64,000 bases of DNA from the NCBI GenBank assembly GCA_018340805.1, contig JACMZG010001863.1:25171274-25235273 (forward strand), in the 5' to 3' direction. The DNA is from Microvelia longipes (taxonomy: Eukaryota > Arthropoda > Insecta > Hemiptera > Veliidae). Both the position numbers and the translations under genes were made by a program. The notes beneath the pieces are model-generated. The model had not been told where the DNA came from. It ran no database searches and worked only from the letters and a program-made list of their open reading frames with translations. Below are positions 22,086 through 33,286 of this stretch, piece by piece. Within the stretch, counting starts at the first letter, position 1. Every line of letters starts with the position of its first letter.

Positions 22086-24837
22086 TTTAATTTTTACCAT
22101 AATCATTTTGTAACTATTATCCGAATGCCATATTTTTTACCGATGTTGGTAACTTTTAAATGTTAAATTACAGCACACCGTAATATTGATAATTGTAAAA
22201 ACTGCCTTAAATCTTAAGATATTTGATAATAATATCATAATATTCCAGTAATTTTTCATCTACCTACTGTTTGACATTCATAGATTTAGTTCAAAATTAT
22301 TTCTTATCATATTTCTTATCTTCTTGATGTACGTCCAACTGTAGTTTGATAAGAATTACGGAAATATGGCGGTACTGGTGTCAAGTTACTTATAATTTGA
22401 ATTAGTTTTCAAAATATCTTATACTATGGTATGCTCTAAAATTATCATATTTGGGTATAATAGTCACTCAATAATGAATAAAGACGAAAATAAAGAGTCA
22501 ATTTACTGGTAAAGACCATTTTTAACAATCTAAGACTACGTTTTTACCTAATTTTTTAAGATTTTTGGTGCATAAAAATTGCATGTTGTGCATGTTTCAT
22601 CTAGTATATTAACTATTAATATTCAACATGTTGTAACTTATGCCCTAAATGTATACCCTAATCAGAGGTTGATCAACTGCCTGCAGCTGTGGTCTAACAT
22701 CCCTTGTCACAACTCTAATGGTGGTGGGATCTTTGTATTGATTACATCAATTAATTTTTATGATCTCCTCAGATCTTAGGCTCTGGTAAAAATGCTGATG
22801 CAATAGGAACAAAAGTTAACGATAAACAAAATAATTAGTTTTTAACTATCACAGAAGGATTATTTTAATCATTATTTTAATTTTGTTTAAATTTTTGTGT
22901 TATTGATCTTGTTTGTCTGTCAAGATTTGGATAGGGTCTCTTGTTTGATCGCAAAATCTTTACTTATTTTCCAAACGCACTAAATTATTTGTAGGAGGGA
23001 CTTATGTAAAGTTTTTCCTTTTTAACTACAATTTGACGATTAGGAGGAGCAATTATAATTATTTCTCAAGAATTACTAAGAGAAATTCTTGAGCCGACTT
23101 CAATTGATTCTTTCCTTTTTTAAATAACAAAAAATAATTTAAATTTCTTTAATAAATTAACAAGGAAAACTAAAACTGTTTAAATTTATTCAATATTTCC
23201 TTTATGAAACAAGGAAATAAATTAACATCAGTTTTTGTGTAATAATAATTAGTTTTTCCTTGGAAAAAAGTTCATTGTTTTAACAAAAGATGTTATGTTT
23301 CAAAGAAAACTAATTCGCTGAAATCTTTGATTTTAATACAGTTATTTTGCTTGTTCATTAAGGAAACTTTTCCTTAGAAACAATCCTGTTGGATAACAAA
23401 AGCAATATTCCCAGAAATGATCAATAAATGCGTTTGAATGTAGAATGTTTCAAAGAAATAATTATTAAGGAAGTATACCTACTTGTAGTATTATGGTTAT
23501 TAAATCATGTGAAAATTAATATGCATTATTAGTTTAGTAAAGCATAGTAATCTGTTATAATTACTTGGCATATGTTAACTATGCGGGTTAAATTTAAATC
23601 GAAAAATTGACAAAACGCGAGGAAATATTTTACTTGACTTAAATTCTAGTACAGATGATGGATTAGATTAGATAATAGATCAAATTTTCTATTTTCTTTT
23701 GAATATCTAAGAGTTAAAATTTAATTGTCATTAAATCAATCCTTCAAATCAAAATCAAATCAATCTTTTTAAATCAATATTTTTTTAATCAACGTTTCTG
23801 CAATAAGATCAGTTTTTTTAAAAGTAAAATGTTCACACTAAAAAGTAACAAACCAAAAAAGTAATGTAATTTGGTCGATCGTTTGAAAAAATGGTCTTTT
23901 TGTGAAGCTTGGAAAAGCACTTTTTACCGTCCCTTTTCTCAAAGACAGAAGGTTTTTCAGTATTGAAACCCACACGTATTACTTTATCTTCTATCCGCAG
24001 CGGTCAACCTTAAACCCATCCTTCACTTGGATTGTCCCTTAAAATTAGTTTTTCTGTATTTTGTTTGAATGCATTCCTTATCAATTAATTTTGTAATTAA
24101 TGTTGAACAATTATTGATAGACTTTAAGTAGTAAAAGATGGTCGTAAAGTATATTTTTTATCTTTTTGAGCATATTAAAAAATAAACTTCCTACCAAATA
24201 TGAAACTAAGCTTCTTTTCTCTTGTGCATCACTCTACTGTTTCTTTAGGCAGAAACGTAAACGATAATCTAGGCTAAACAATCCATTTTTGCTTAAGTCT
24301 ATGCTTCATAACCTAAGAAATAAACTTTCTACTTTTTGCTCAATTTTTACAGGCTTTTAATGGAAATGCTTAGACTTATCCTATTGATCATACAAAACTT
24401 GGTTCATCATTCCAAAATCAACTCTTATCATTCGCACTCATTTAAAGCTCTTCTAAATGCTATTATGCTTAACAAAATGTGTCAATGTTTTATATTTTTT
24501 AGGTTGCTAAGTACAATATAAAGGCTGAACAATCGTTTCAATTCGTTTGTTATGGTCTGTAATGTTTAGTTAAGGTAGGGTTTAAATTAGAAATAGTATT
24601 GTCTACTGTCTTGTCTCTCCTATGAGACCCTTAAAAGTATTAAAGCAATTTGATTAAAATCAACAGAAGGTGGGTGGGGGAGAGATAACTTGGGTTTTGT
24701 CACAACCTGAGTTAGTTATAAATACCTCTTATTCATTTTAAAGTAACTAGTATGCTTTCTACTCTTGTTGCCATAAACTGTTGACGTTGCTTCGAACAAA
24801 AAGTTATAGTACTTTTGGTGAAATATAAATATTTTTA
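22086..24837. other. AT-rich non-coding DNA
   Basis: No gene is supported. At 24,336-24,352 a T-rich tract ending in TTTTTACAG is a good acceptor-like site, but no donor or convincing coding exon follows. Open frames of 61-66 residues look like chance. Confidence 0.5.
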
Positions 24838-25562
24838 CTTTTCCTCATTTATACCGTAGGTATATAGGAAAAGTATTGTGATTGCACAAAAATCCGAAAC
24901 CGAGATGTCACCTGAATTATCTGTTTCAGGTGTTTTAAGGCTTGAGTTGTAAAAAATTGTGAAAAATGGGGAAATAATTCAATTGAGTTGCACTATATTA
25001 CAAGTGTGTACCTTTACACTTTATAAATAAGTGCACTAAGTTTTGTTTCAATACGAAAAGTATATCCATGATTTTTGTAAGATCATAAAAGTTAAGCTTC
25101 ATTGAGCTTGGTCAGTTCCTGGATAGGTGACCGATTGTAATGAAGCCGATGAATTTAGTGTTTGAGGACGAGGGAAGCGAGTGCGAAGACGCTTAGTTTT
25201 ATCTCATTATCAGCATGTATGAATTTTTAATACTGCGTGTTGCCGTATAAATTTAACGACTTATTATTCTGAGGCTGAGCGAAGTGAGTCCAAAGTTGGG
25301 AGGATGAGCGCAGCGTCCACCAGCTATAGGTGGAGCATAGAAATTAAACAGCATCAAGCGTGGTCAGTACCTGGATGGGTGACCGCTGGGAATGAAACTA
25401 ATGTATTTATTATCTGAGAACGAGCGAAGCGAGTCCGAAGACGTGTTTCAGTGAATATATAAAAACTTGTTTATTCTGAGGACGAGCGAAGCGAGTCCAA
25501 ATTACGGAGGATGAGCAAAGCAAATCCGATATGATAAGGAAAAGTTTCGAGGTACCCTGTAC
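24838..25562 (+). mobile_element. Family R copy with two 5S-derived segments
   Basis: The head (ACTTTTCCTCATTTATACCG, TATAGGAAAAGTATTGTG, AATCCGAAACCGAGATGTC) is followed by the family body. Two 5S-rRNA-like segments lie at about 25,079-25,146 and 25,342-25,392. The second contains GTGGTCAGTACCTGGATGGG and TGACCGCTGGGAA, matching the 3' half of animal 5S rRNA (loop A to helix IV region). Each is followed by GAGGACGAGCGAAGCGAGTC-type tail repeats. The element ends with AGGAAAAGTTTCGAGGTACC. The segment 25,079-25,390 looks like an internal duplication of the 5S-plus-tail module. Non-coding. Confidence 0.7.
25342..25392 (+). repeat. 5S rRNA-derived segment (best preserved)
   Basis: Best 5S match in the window, covering only the 3' half of the gene including GGATGGGTGACCGC. 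The 5' half is absent, so it is not a 5S gene. In SINE3-type elements a 5S-derived region provides an internal promoter; here the segment sits internally and lacks the full A box/IE/C box set, so promoter function is doubtful. Confidence 0.7.
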
Positions 25563-26127
25563 CCGATTTTAAGCATCATTTCAGGAATGTTTTATTTTTA
25601 ATTTAATTTTTAATTTTAATGAATAAAGCCTTTAATTTTCTTTGTCAAATGGAGATAGTTTGACTTGTAGGCTCGTAAAATAAATATTTTAAATAAACAT
25701 TTATATTTTTATCTTCCTGGAAAAAGATAAAAATTAATTAATGGATTAAAATGAAAAATTAGTAATAAAAACATCTTATCTAACTTTCATAATAAAAATA
25801 AAAGTAATTTTTAAAAATAACTCTAAACTTTATAAAGTCCATAGATAAAAATTGGCCTCTAACTTATAATATTGAGCTTAAATATTGACTTTTAATTTTC
25901 TTTCCTTTATAATGAAATTAGAGGGAAAGTTGTTAACGTAAGTTTAGATACTTACGAGATAATTTTGATCAAACTTGTTAAAATTATCTGAAAAGATGTA
26001 GTGTAGAGATGCCTTATCAAGTTAATAGTTTGTAATATGTAATTAAATGATATTAGTTTAACGAAGTAAAGACGATGACTGAAAATAATTTATTTTAATA
26101 GACTTGAATGTAACCTACATAAATTTT
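25563..26127. other. AT-rich non-coding DNA
   Basis: Nothing recognisable between two family R copies. Confidence 0.5.
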
Positions 26128-27013
26128 TACTTTTCCTTATTTATACCCTGGGTATATTGTGTTTGTTCTGATAATCCGAAAAGTATTGTGTTTGTTCTGA
26201 TAATCCGAAAAGTATTGTGTTTGTTCTGATAATCCAAAAAGTATTGTGTTTGTTCTGATAAAAAGTATTGATAATCCGAAAAGGGATTTCACCTGAATTA
26301 TCCCCTTTAGGTGTTTTTAAGACCTCTGTATGAGTGTATAGGTGTTCATTTCTGCTGTCATCGTAGCTCCTAATGTATTTATGCGAGAGAGTTTAAACTT
26401 AGTTCAAAATCAATCTTTATGGCTTGTTATGATGTCCGGAAAGTAATTTGTTTTGACACCATTAACCAGCAAGAATGAGTAGCAAAACTTCATAAAACGA
26501 GCAAAATGTTTGATCTGTTTGAAATTTGGTACACGTGTATTCATGTATGGACTAACAAGTGTGCTAAGTTTCATCTCATTATCTTCATGATTTTAATTTT
26601 ATCGAATGACTTGTGTGCGTTTTTTTACATAATTTTTATAAATCTAAAAATAATCTAATTAAGTTAAACTTTGGTGCAAGTATTTACTTATATGTGATAA
26701 TAATAAAAAATCAAACTAAGTTTCATTTGAATACCAAAGGTTCTTGTTGTATCATAAAAGTTAAACAGCATCAAGCAAGGTAGCAGCTTGGAAGGCTGAC
26801 TACAGGAAAAATACGCTTGTATGGACTATCTGAGGTTAAGCGAAGAGAGTCTCAAGACTTGTTGCAGTATAAATTTCGTGATTTTTTTCTGAGGATGATC
26901 GAAGCGGATTTAAAGTAATGAGGATGAGTGAAGCGAATCCGAAGTAATGAGGATGATCCGTGATAAATCTGATGTAATGAAAAAAAATACCGAGGTTCCT
27001 CGCTCCCTATTTT
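26128..27013 (+). mobile_element. Family R copy with expanded head
   Basis: The head begins ACTTTTCCTTATTTATACCC. Its GTATTGTG block has been amplified into a 29-bp tandem array (26,156-26,282). The body follows (TCATCTCATTATCTTCATGA), then a decayed 5S segment at 26,750-26,810 (ATCATAAAAGTTAAACAGCA). Three tail repeats of the GAGGATGAGTGAAGCGAATC type come next, and the end resembles GAGGTTCCTCGCTCCC. Confidence 0.65.
26156..26282 (+). repeat. 29-bp tandem repeat
   Basis: A unit of AAGTATTGTGTTTGTTCTG followed by ATAATCCGAA repeats four times plus a partial, scrambled copy. The unit is a piece of the family R head, so this is a local expansion inside the element. Confidence 0.8.
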
Positions 27014-28446
27014 TTTTCTTTCTTTAACAAGTACCCTGAGTATTTTTACTCTTTAAATCCATCATCGTTTATCCTCAAATAAATAATTTCTAAGCTTTTG
27101 ATACCTTTCTATTCCAATGACTTTTTCCTGACTTATTTCAGGGATTTTTACTTGTTTAGCCAAGTGTTATTTAGAGATTGAACGCTTGAGTTATTTAAAA
27201 AGAAAAACATCCTAAAATATATTTATTGTCACATCATAAGATTTTTGGTCACGTGTAAATCCTGACCGTTTTGTCCTTCATTAGATGAGTTATGAAGTAT
27301 ACAGGGTGGTCCAGCTAAGAAGGAAGACCTTTTTCTCGGAAACTATGACAGCTAGAAGGATGCGGTTTTCGGCGTTGGATTCAATGTAATAGTGAGCAGA
27401 CGAGAAAAATCCGTTTTCGGGCGCGCTTCGCGCCTGTCATAGAGATGTTAATGCTAACTTTTTTAATTTTATAGTTAGGTATAGGGAACTTTTTTTTGTT
27501 CTTTAAAGAATGAAAAATAAGGAAGATTAGTGAAGACCGCATCAGATCGGACAATTTTTAACCGAGCTATGATGAAAAAACACTTTTCTAAATTTAGTTC
27601 ACTTCGGCGCCATTTTGGATGATGTTGCGTTTAAATAAAATTTATTATATGGACATATTTTTAAACTAGAAACATTGCTTTAATAAAAGAATATCAAAAG
27701 TTTTAATTCCAACCTCAGTTTTAGGTGTAAAATAGTCGTTAAACATAACAAAAACAAAAAAAAATATGGTTTTCTAAGATACCATGAAAAGTAAGATAGG
27801 GAGCTATAGTTTTTATGGTTTGTACAGTTAGCCAACATAAAAAGCAACAAAATGAGTCCAATTTTAACAAATTCGCTTCACAATTTCAAAAGTTATTACT
27901 AATAAATCTCTTAAAATTGCCAAAAATGGAATATTTTTTATAGTTTACCACCCTATTGTTGATATTTAATGGAACTGCAACGTCATCATACCTTGTGATC
28001 TTTATTGCAGCTTGTATAAGAATTCCAGAACGCCTAAAAACACTTATTTTTGTTCATTGATTGTGGAGAAATTACGATTATGGTGATTTTCGTCAATCGT
28101 AGAATGCAGATTAGAGGTACCTTGCAAAAACCAAGTAAAATCCTTCATAAACGTTAATAAAAAATTGATTTTGATGATAACTACTTCGTTTCTAGGGGTG
28201 AAGGACCAATAAATAGCAAATCACACAACTAGACTGTAAAGTGATATTTTACTGCTGCGGAAATTTGTTTATTAACGACAATAAAACCAGCAAACTTTAT
28301 TTCCGGAGCTATAAATTTTCATTATTTATATTATTTACCTTTAGTTGCGCATTTATTAAAAATTTTATTTAACTTAGTTTAAAGAAATTAAAACACAAGA
28401 TTGATAAATAATTATTCATACTTTTACAAAATTAAGATAAAATAAT

Positions 28447-28515
28447 ATGGGGACCTGCGGCTCAATTAGGTGGCCATTAAGGTCACCGGACTTGACCCCA
28501 CTCGATTTTAAGTAG
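28447..28515 (+). pseudogene. Fossil mariner-type transposase catalytic motif
   Basis: Reading from 28,447 gives a peptide ending WPLRSPDLTPLDF, then Lys and a stop. The SPDLTPLDF segment is the conserved motif around the third catalytic aspartate of IS630/mariner transposases (YSPDLAPxD in Mos1); the catalytic Asp codon is 28,504-28,506. The residues just before (GTCGSIR) also resemble the R.IGRGG-type stretch found in insect relatives. Nothing N-terminal, including the first two catalytic aspartates, is recognisable, so this is a short remnant captured in the foldback arm. Confidence 0.65.
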
Positions 28516-28653
28516 CAAATCACACAACTAGACTGTAAAGTGATATATCATTGCTGCGGAAATTTGGTAAAAAAATATTGGTAAAAATTTTTTTTAAAAA
28601 TATCCGCAGCAATGAAATATCACTTTACAGTCTAGTTGTGTGATTTGCTATTT

Positions 28654-28683
28654 AAAATCGAGTGGGGTCAAGTCCGGTGACCT
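28654..28683 (-). pseudogene. Mirror copy of the transposase motif
   Basis: The right arm of the foldback carries the inverse of the same codons (RSPDLTPLDF on the minus strand). The upstream residues seen in the left arm are missing here because this arm has the internal deletion. Like its partner, it is non-functional. Confidence 0.6.
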
Positions 28684-29698
28684 TAAGTCCGGAAATAAAG
28701 TTTGCTGGTTTTATTGTCGTTAATAAACAAATTTCCGCAGCAGTAAAATATCACTTTACAGTCTAGTTGTGTGATTTGCTATTTATTGGTCCTTCACCCC
28801 TAGAAAGGAAGTAGTTATCATCAAAATCAATTTTTTATTAACGTTTATGAAGGATTTTACTTGGTTTTTGCAAGGTACCTCTAATCTGCATTCTATGATT
28901 GACGAAAAATCACCATAATCGTAATTTCTCCACAAATCAATGAACAAAAATAAGTGTTTTTAGGCGTTCTGGAATTCTTATACAAGCTGCAATAAAGATC
29001 ACAAGGTATGATGACGTTGCAGTTCCATTAAATATCAACAATAGGGTGGTAAACTATAAAAATATTCCATTTTTGGCAATTTTAAGAGATTTATTAGTAA
29101 TAACTTTTGAAATTGTGAAGCGAATTTGTTAAAATTGGACTCATTTTTGTTGCTTTTTATGTTGGCTAACTGTACAAACCATAAAAAAACTATAGCTCCC
29201 TATCTTACTTTTCATGGTATCTTAGAAAAACCATTTTTTTTTGTTTTTGTTATGTTTAACGACTATTTTACACCTAAAACTGAGGTTGGAATTAAAACTT
29301 TTGATATTCTTTTATTAAAGCAATGTTTCTAGTTTAAAAATATGTCCATATAATAAATTTTATTTAAATGCAACATCATCCAAAATGGCGCCGAAGTGAA
29401 CTAAATTTAGAAAAAGTGTTTTTTCATCATAGCTCGGTTAAAAATTGTCGATTCTGATGCGGTCTTCACTAATCTTCCTTATTTTTCATTCTTTAAAGAA
29501 CAAAAAAAAGTTCCCTATACCTAACTATAAAATTAAAAAAGTTAGCATTAACATCTCTATGACAGGCGCGAAGCGCGCCCGAAAACGGATTTTTCTCGTC
29601 TGCTCACTATTACATTGATCCAACGCCGAAAACCGCATCCTTCTAGCTGTCATAGTTTCCGAGAAAAAGGTCTTGTCCTTCTTAGCTGGACCACCCTG

Positions 29699-31366
29699 TA
29701 TATGCCTATTGTAGTGTTTTTATTTGTTATTAGCTTATTTTTTTACTTTCCACTTTTAAAAATTTCGGATGTATTCGAAATTTGAGACGCATGGTGTCCT
29801 GTATAAGACCAACAAATTTTCCTAGTATCGTCTCAGTATAAGCATTCATTTGTATCATATGTCTTGTATTGGTTTTTAAAATTTTGTTACAAACGGAAAC
29901 CTATCCAACTGAATTAAAATTTGGACGAGTATATCCATTTGTAGAATAAAAATATGAACAAAGTATTAATAAGGCTCGTATACGTCTGTTCTCCGATTAT
30001 TTGTGTTAAGCATCATACTGTGTGGTCAATATGTGGATTAATTACAGGTCAGATTAAATCTTATCTGCTAGTATAGATTATAATAAACGCTTAGCATAAA
30101 TATAATTTTTGACAGCGGTTGTATAGTTAATTACTTTAGTGCCTAAAAAAATCCGAAAAGTCTGATTTTATGTCAGATCAGATATAATGTTACTTTATCT
30201 CCCTAAAGGATAAAGTGGGTACTTCTTCTCTGTTAATAGAGAAAACCACTAATTCCCTTGCTTTAAGATTCCACTTAACTGCCCTGGGGTTACGAAGTCT
30301 ACTATTACAATGTATGTTCTTAGACGAGTTAAATAATAGTAAAACATTTTATCCTCCTTTTTTTGATCATTCACAGTTATTATTTTTGTTTTTGCAGTTT
30401 CCTTTTATGTGTTAATGTTGACCAAATCCCACGTAGCGTTTCGACTTTGAGAATTTTAAATTGTTTCAAACTAAAAATGATTATTTTTTCTTAAAATAGT
30501 TTCGAATGCTCCCTTTTATGTTTCCAACCAACCCCTACATTATGTCCTATAAGTCCTTTTCTCCGTATGCCGATCCTATGAGTCAATATCCCATCATTTT
30601 TAACATTTTGTTCAGACAATTTCCTCTTGAATCATTTAGATAATCCTCCTGGCATTCTGAAGAGACATTAGTCAAGAAATTTTCTAGTTATAAATTTATA
30701 TTTTTATACGGTTCCTTTAATATGTAACTATATAAAAATTCTATTGTATCACATTGTAATTCATAGAATGACTTTAATGACTATTTTCCCCTATACGATA
30801 GCATGACTATTTTGAGTCTAGTATAACAACCTGGTATGCTTTTAAGCAATATGCATCTCCGAACGAAGAAAAGTAAAAAATAGTTCTCTACAACAGTTAA
30901 TCTTCGTAGGTCTCAATCTCAACTTGTTATTACCCCGGTCATATCAGTGGCTTTTCAAACCTTTGTCTTTGCATTGAATTGTAAAACAACTCTTGCTGCA
31001 CGGTTAATAATATAATTAATTTGTTTAGCAAATTTCAAAGAAACACATTTGTTTGTTTCTAGGGTATTTTGCTTTGCTCAAAAGTGGGCTCGATACCTTA
31101 GCATCTTTCTCAATGGTCTTAAACTGCAATTATACCATTATCAAGTTGATAATAAATGCAAAGTTATGCATTTATCTGAAGTGCCTATAACCTATTTCCT
31201 GTACAAATTTGTTGTCATTTTATCTTCAGCTACTAGTAATATTTAGTGTAAGATTTAATATTGCTTAAACTTTATGGGACTAATTATAGGAAATTTGTGA
31301 GGTTCAATAAGTAATGTTAGTACTTGAGATTTAAGTTCAGTGTAGTAGTAAAGGTAGTATAGGTCA
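29699..31366. other. AT-rich non-coding DNA
   Basis: No gene is supported. Frames at 30,215 and 31,049 (65-66 residues) have no recognisable domain. Confidence 0.5.
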
Positions 31367-31440
31367 TGCGCAGTAACACCGCAAGGAGTTTTCAGTTTGG
31401 CGGGTCAGTCTAAACTTTGCCATCGGCGGCGCTTCTCCTC
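31367..31440 (+). promoter_or_regulatory. GC-richer promoter-like cluster
   Basis: Within about 75 bases lie CATGCGCAGT (half of an NRF1/Ewg-type site), TTTGGCGGG (matches the E2F consensus) and CATCGGCGGCGC. Such clusters mark TATA-less promoters in insects. It lies about 200 bp upstream of the candidate exon at 31,633. Function is inferred from motif content only. Confidence 0.3.
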
Positions 31441-31632
31441 CTCTTGTGCGGATTTTATATTTCCCGGCTGGCTTTTATAAACATCGTTTCAACCATAAAT
31501 TTTCCAAAATCCCCAGATTTTTATTTATTTTATTTAATTTTATTTTTTATTCTTTTTAATGTGAGGTATTCTGGTGATTACATTTTAATAAATTCTAATA
31601 AAAAATTATGTGAATTTTGTGAAAAATCGCCC

Positions 31633-31684
31633 ATGGTGGATCCCGTGAACCTTCTGTGGGTACTTACCAACAGCACATACTTGG
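31633..31684 (+). CDS. Candidate first coding exon (unknown gene)
   Basis: CGCCCATGGTGG is a good Kozak context. The frame from 31,633 reads MVDPVNLLWVLTNSTYL and reaches a plausible donor, TTGG|GTAATG, at 31,685. The sequence is GC-richer and more protein-like than its surroundings, and the promoter-like cluster at 31,367-31,440 is upstream. The frame is also open upstream of the ATG, and without splicing it stops at 31,698. I do not recognise the protein, and no matching downstream exon was found in the window. It could be chance. Confidence 0.25.
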
Positions 31685-31737
31685 GTAATGCTTTCTAATT
31701 GTTTATCCTAGTTATCTTTTACTCCTCTATTAACATT

Positions 31738-32170
31738 TTTACTTTTCCTCGCTTACTATTGTAGGGATATAACAAATGTATTTTCTTTAGCCTAAAAATC
31801 CGAAACCGAGATTTCATAAGAATTATCAGTTTCGGGCACTTTTATGACGTGTAAGTTGTTTTCATCATGCTGTCAGTGACACGCATAATTCCCGCTTAAG
31901 AGTGCACACTGGAGAGTTAAAATTTGCCGCACATTAAGGCGAAAGTTCTAGCTGTGATCCTTGGAAGAAAATATTATTTAAACCACAATACAATATTTTG
32001 ATATAATTAAAAATTTTAAAAAAGTAATTACGAAAATTGTATCAATAGAGTTAAAATGTATTCAATTTTATCAATTGACGCAAACGTACGTCTGTAAGTG
32101 ATAAATCAATCCTCAAAATTTCATTATAATATTGGTCACCATTTTGAAAATATTAACTATTGAACTTTCA
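31738..32170 (+). mobile_element. Family R variant, head and part of body
   Basis: The head is present (ACTTTTCCTCGCTTACTATT, AAAATCCGAAACCGAGATTT, CAGTTTCGGGCAC). Its body (ATTGGTCACCATTTTGAAAA and TTGACTGCC) is shared with the copy at 34,717 rather than with those at 24,838 and 60,727, suggesting a subfamily. No 5S segment or tail follows, so the copy is 3' truncated. Confidence 0.5.
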
Positions 32171-32591
32171 AACTTTGACTGCCTATAAATTATAAGATTT
32201 TTACTACTTTTCAATGTATCGTTAGAAAGATAGCCTTTACATAGAGGACTTGACTAAATTCGATAGCTATATAACTTTTTGCTTGTAACCATATACTTAT
32301 AAAATAAATATATATATTTATAGGTGCGATACTTAAAGTTACGGAGAATAGTTTATTATATCTGACCAAAATATTGTGTTTCTGCTATAAAAATCAATTG
32401 ACATAACATGTGATACAATAATAAACATATAACCATTATTTTTTTAAAGGATTGAAAGTAATAAATACTTAGCTGCTAAGTATGACCGCTTATATTTTTA
32501 AGGTTTTAATGATCATAAACATGTATTACATATTAAAATTTGTAATGCGGCATGTGAGACCAAAGCAATGCCACTATAACCTAGCTATCAG
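32171..32591. other. AT-rich non-coding DNA
   Basis: Nothing recognisable. Confidence 0.5.
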
Positions 32592-32671
32592 TAATCATGA
32601 CATAATACCCTTATGATTATGAAATAATACCCTTATAATTATGACATAATACCGATAATCATGACATAATA
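32592..32671 (+). repeat. Short tandem repeat, 20-25-bp unit
   Basis: About four variable copies of ATGACATAATACCCTTATAA-like units stand head to tail and lead directly into the hairpin at 32,669. Confidence 0.65.
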
Positions 32672-32712
32672 CAAGGACGGGTACCATTAAAATAATGTTA
32701 CCCCGTCCTTGT
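32669..32712. repeat. Hairpin with GGACGGG stem
   Basis: ACAAGGACGGGTACCATTA pairs with TAATGTTACCCCGTCCTTGT with one or two mismatches and almost no loop. It lies at the end of a tandem repeat and 165 bp before a larger palindrome. Confidence 0.65.
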
Positions 32713-32876
32713 TTATTTTTTCATAATTACTGTGTTCACATCGAGGTCATATTGAGATTTGTATAGTATATGTTTCATTCTGCTTGTTGTAATCTGCTGT
32801 GCTAATATAATTCCAGATTATAAAATTTACAGATTATTTTTATTCCAGATTTTTTACATCAAATAGTAACGATTTA

Positions 32877-33083
32877 CGGAGTTGAGTTGAAAATAATGTA
32901 ATAGTTTCTTGTTTAGATGAAATTGAGCGCTAGTGGAATCGTTCATTATGGGTGAAAGAAAAGTTTATCCACAAAAATAATATTTTTGTGGAGTGACTTT
33001 TCTTTCACCCATAATGAACGATTCCACTAGCGCTCAATTTCATCTAAACAAGAAACTATTACATTATTTTCAACTCAACTCCG
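32877..33083. repeat. 207-bp near-perfect palindrome
   Basis: The left arm starts CGGAGTTGAGTTGAAAATAA. The right arm ends with its exact inverse, TTATTTTCAACTCAACTCCG. The arms are about 90-100 bp and stay complementary, with only trivial mismatches, to a centre built on TCCACAAAAATAATATTTTT. A partial third copy of the inner arm follows at about 33,088-33,140. It would form a very stable hairpin or cruciform. The near identity suggests recent formation. No coding content. Confidence 0.85.
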
Positions 33084-33286
33084 TTATAAAATAATATTTT
33101 TGTGGAGAGACTCTTTTCTTTCACCCATAATTTCTTGTTTTCAAGGACCTTCTCATTTTATAGGATTCCATCTTAATTCTGACTATAAATTAAACTTTCA
33201 TTTTATTTTAGAACAAATCATATTAATTTATTAATCATTTTATTATTTTGATGTAGTTTTTTTTATTTATTTTGAATTATCATTTG

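Larger units (their letters stand above)
27302..29698. mobile_element. 2.4 kb foldback transposon, mariner-like ends
   Basis: Terminal inverted repeats start CAGGGTGGTCCAGCTAAGAA and end with the inverse, flanked on both sides by TA, the target duplication of the Tc1/mariner (IS630) superfamily. The two arms run inward for more than 1 kb and are nearly identical, so the whole element is a giant hairpin. The arms differ by a block of about 170 bp (28,307-28,480) missing from the right arm and by a few point changes. A 45-bp unit (AGCAAATCACACAACTAGAC and onward) occurs twice in each arm. There is no intact transposase; only a fossil of its C-terminal catalytic motif remains near the centre. 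It would depend on a transposase made elsewhere. Confidence 0.85.

Noticed and set aside
25342..25392. A functional 5S rRNA gene
   Set aside because: Only the 3' half is present, and it is embedded in a dispersed repeat; the same holds for the other 5S-like segments.
26156..26282. A CRISPR array
   Set aside because: The units are contiguous with no unique spacers, and the window is eukaryotic.
29126..29332. 68-residue frame in the foldback arm as a transposon gene
   Set aside because: It lies in an arm mirrored on the other side and shows no transposase or other domain.
31417..31698. 93-residue frame beginning in the promoter-like patch
   Set aside because: Its nominal start is TTG, and the middle is a T-rich hydrophobic translation; only the internal ATG at 31,633 was kept as a candidate.
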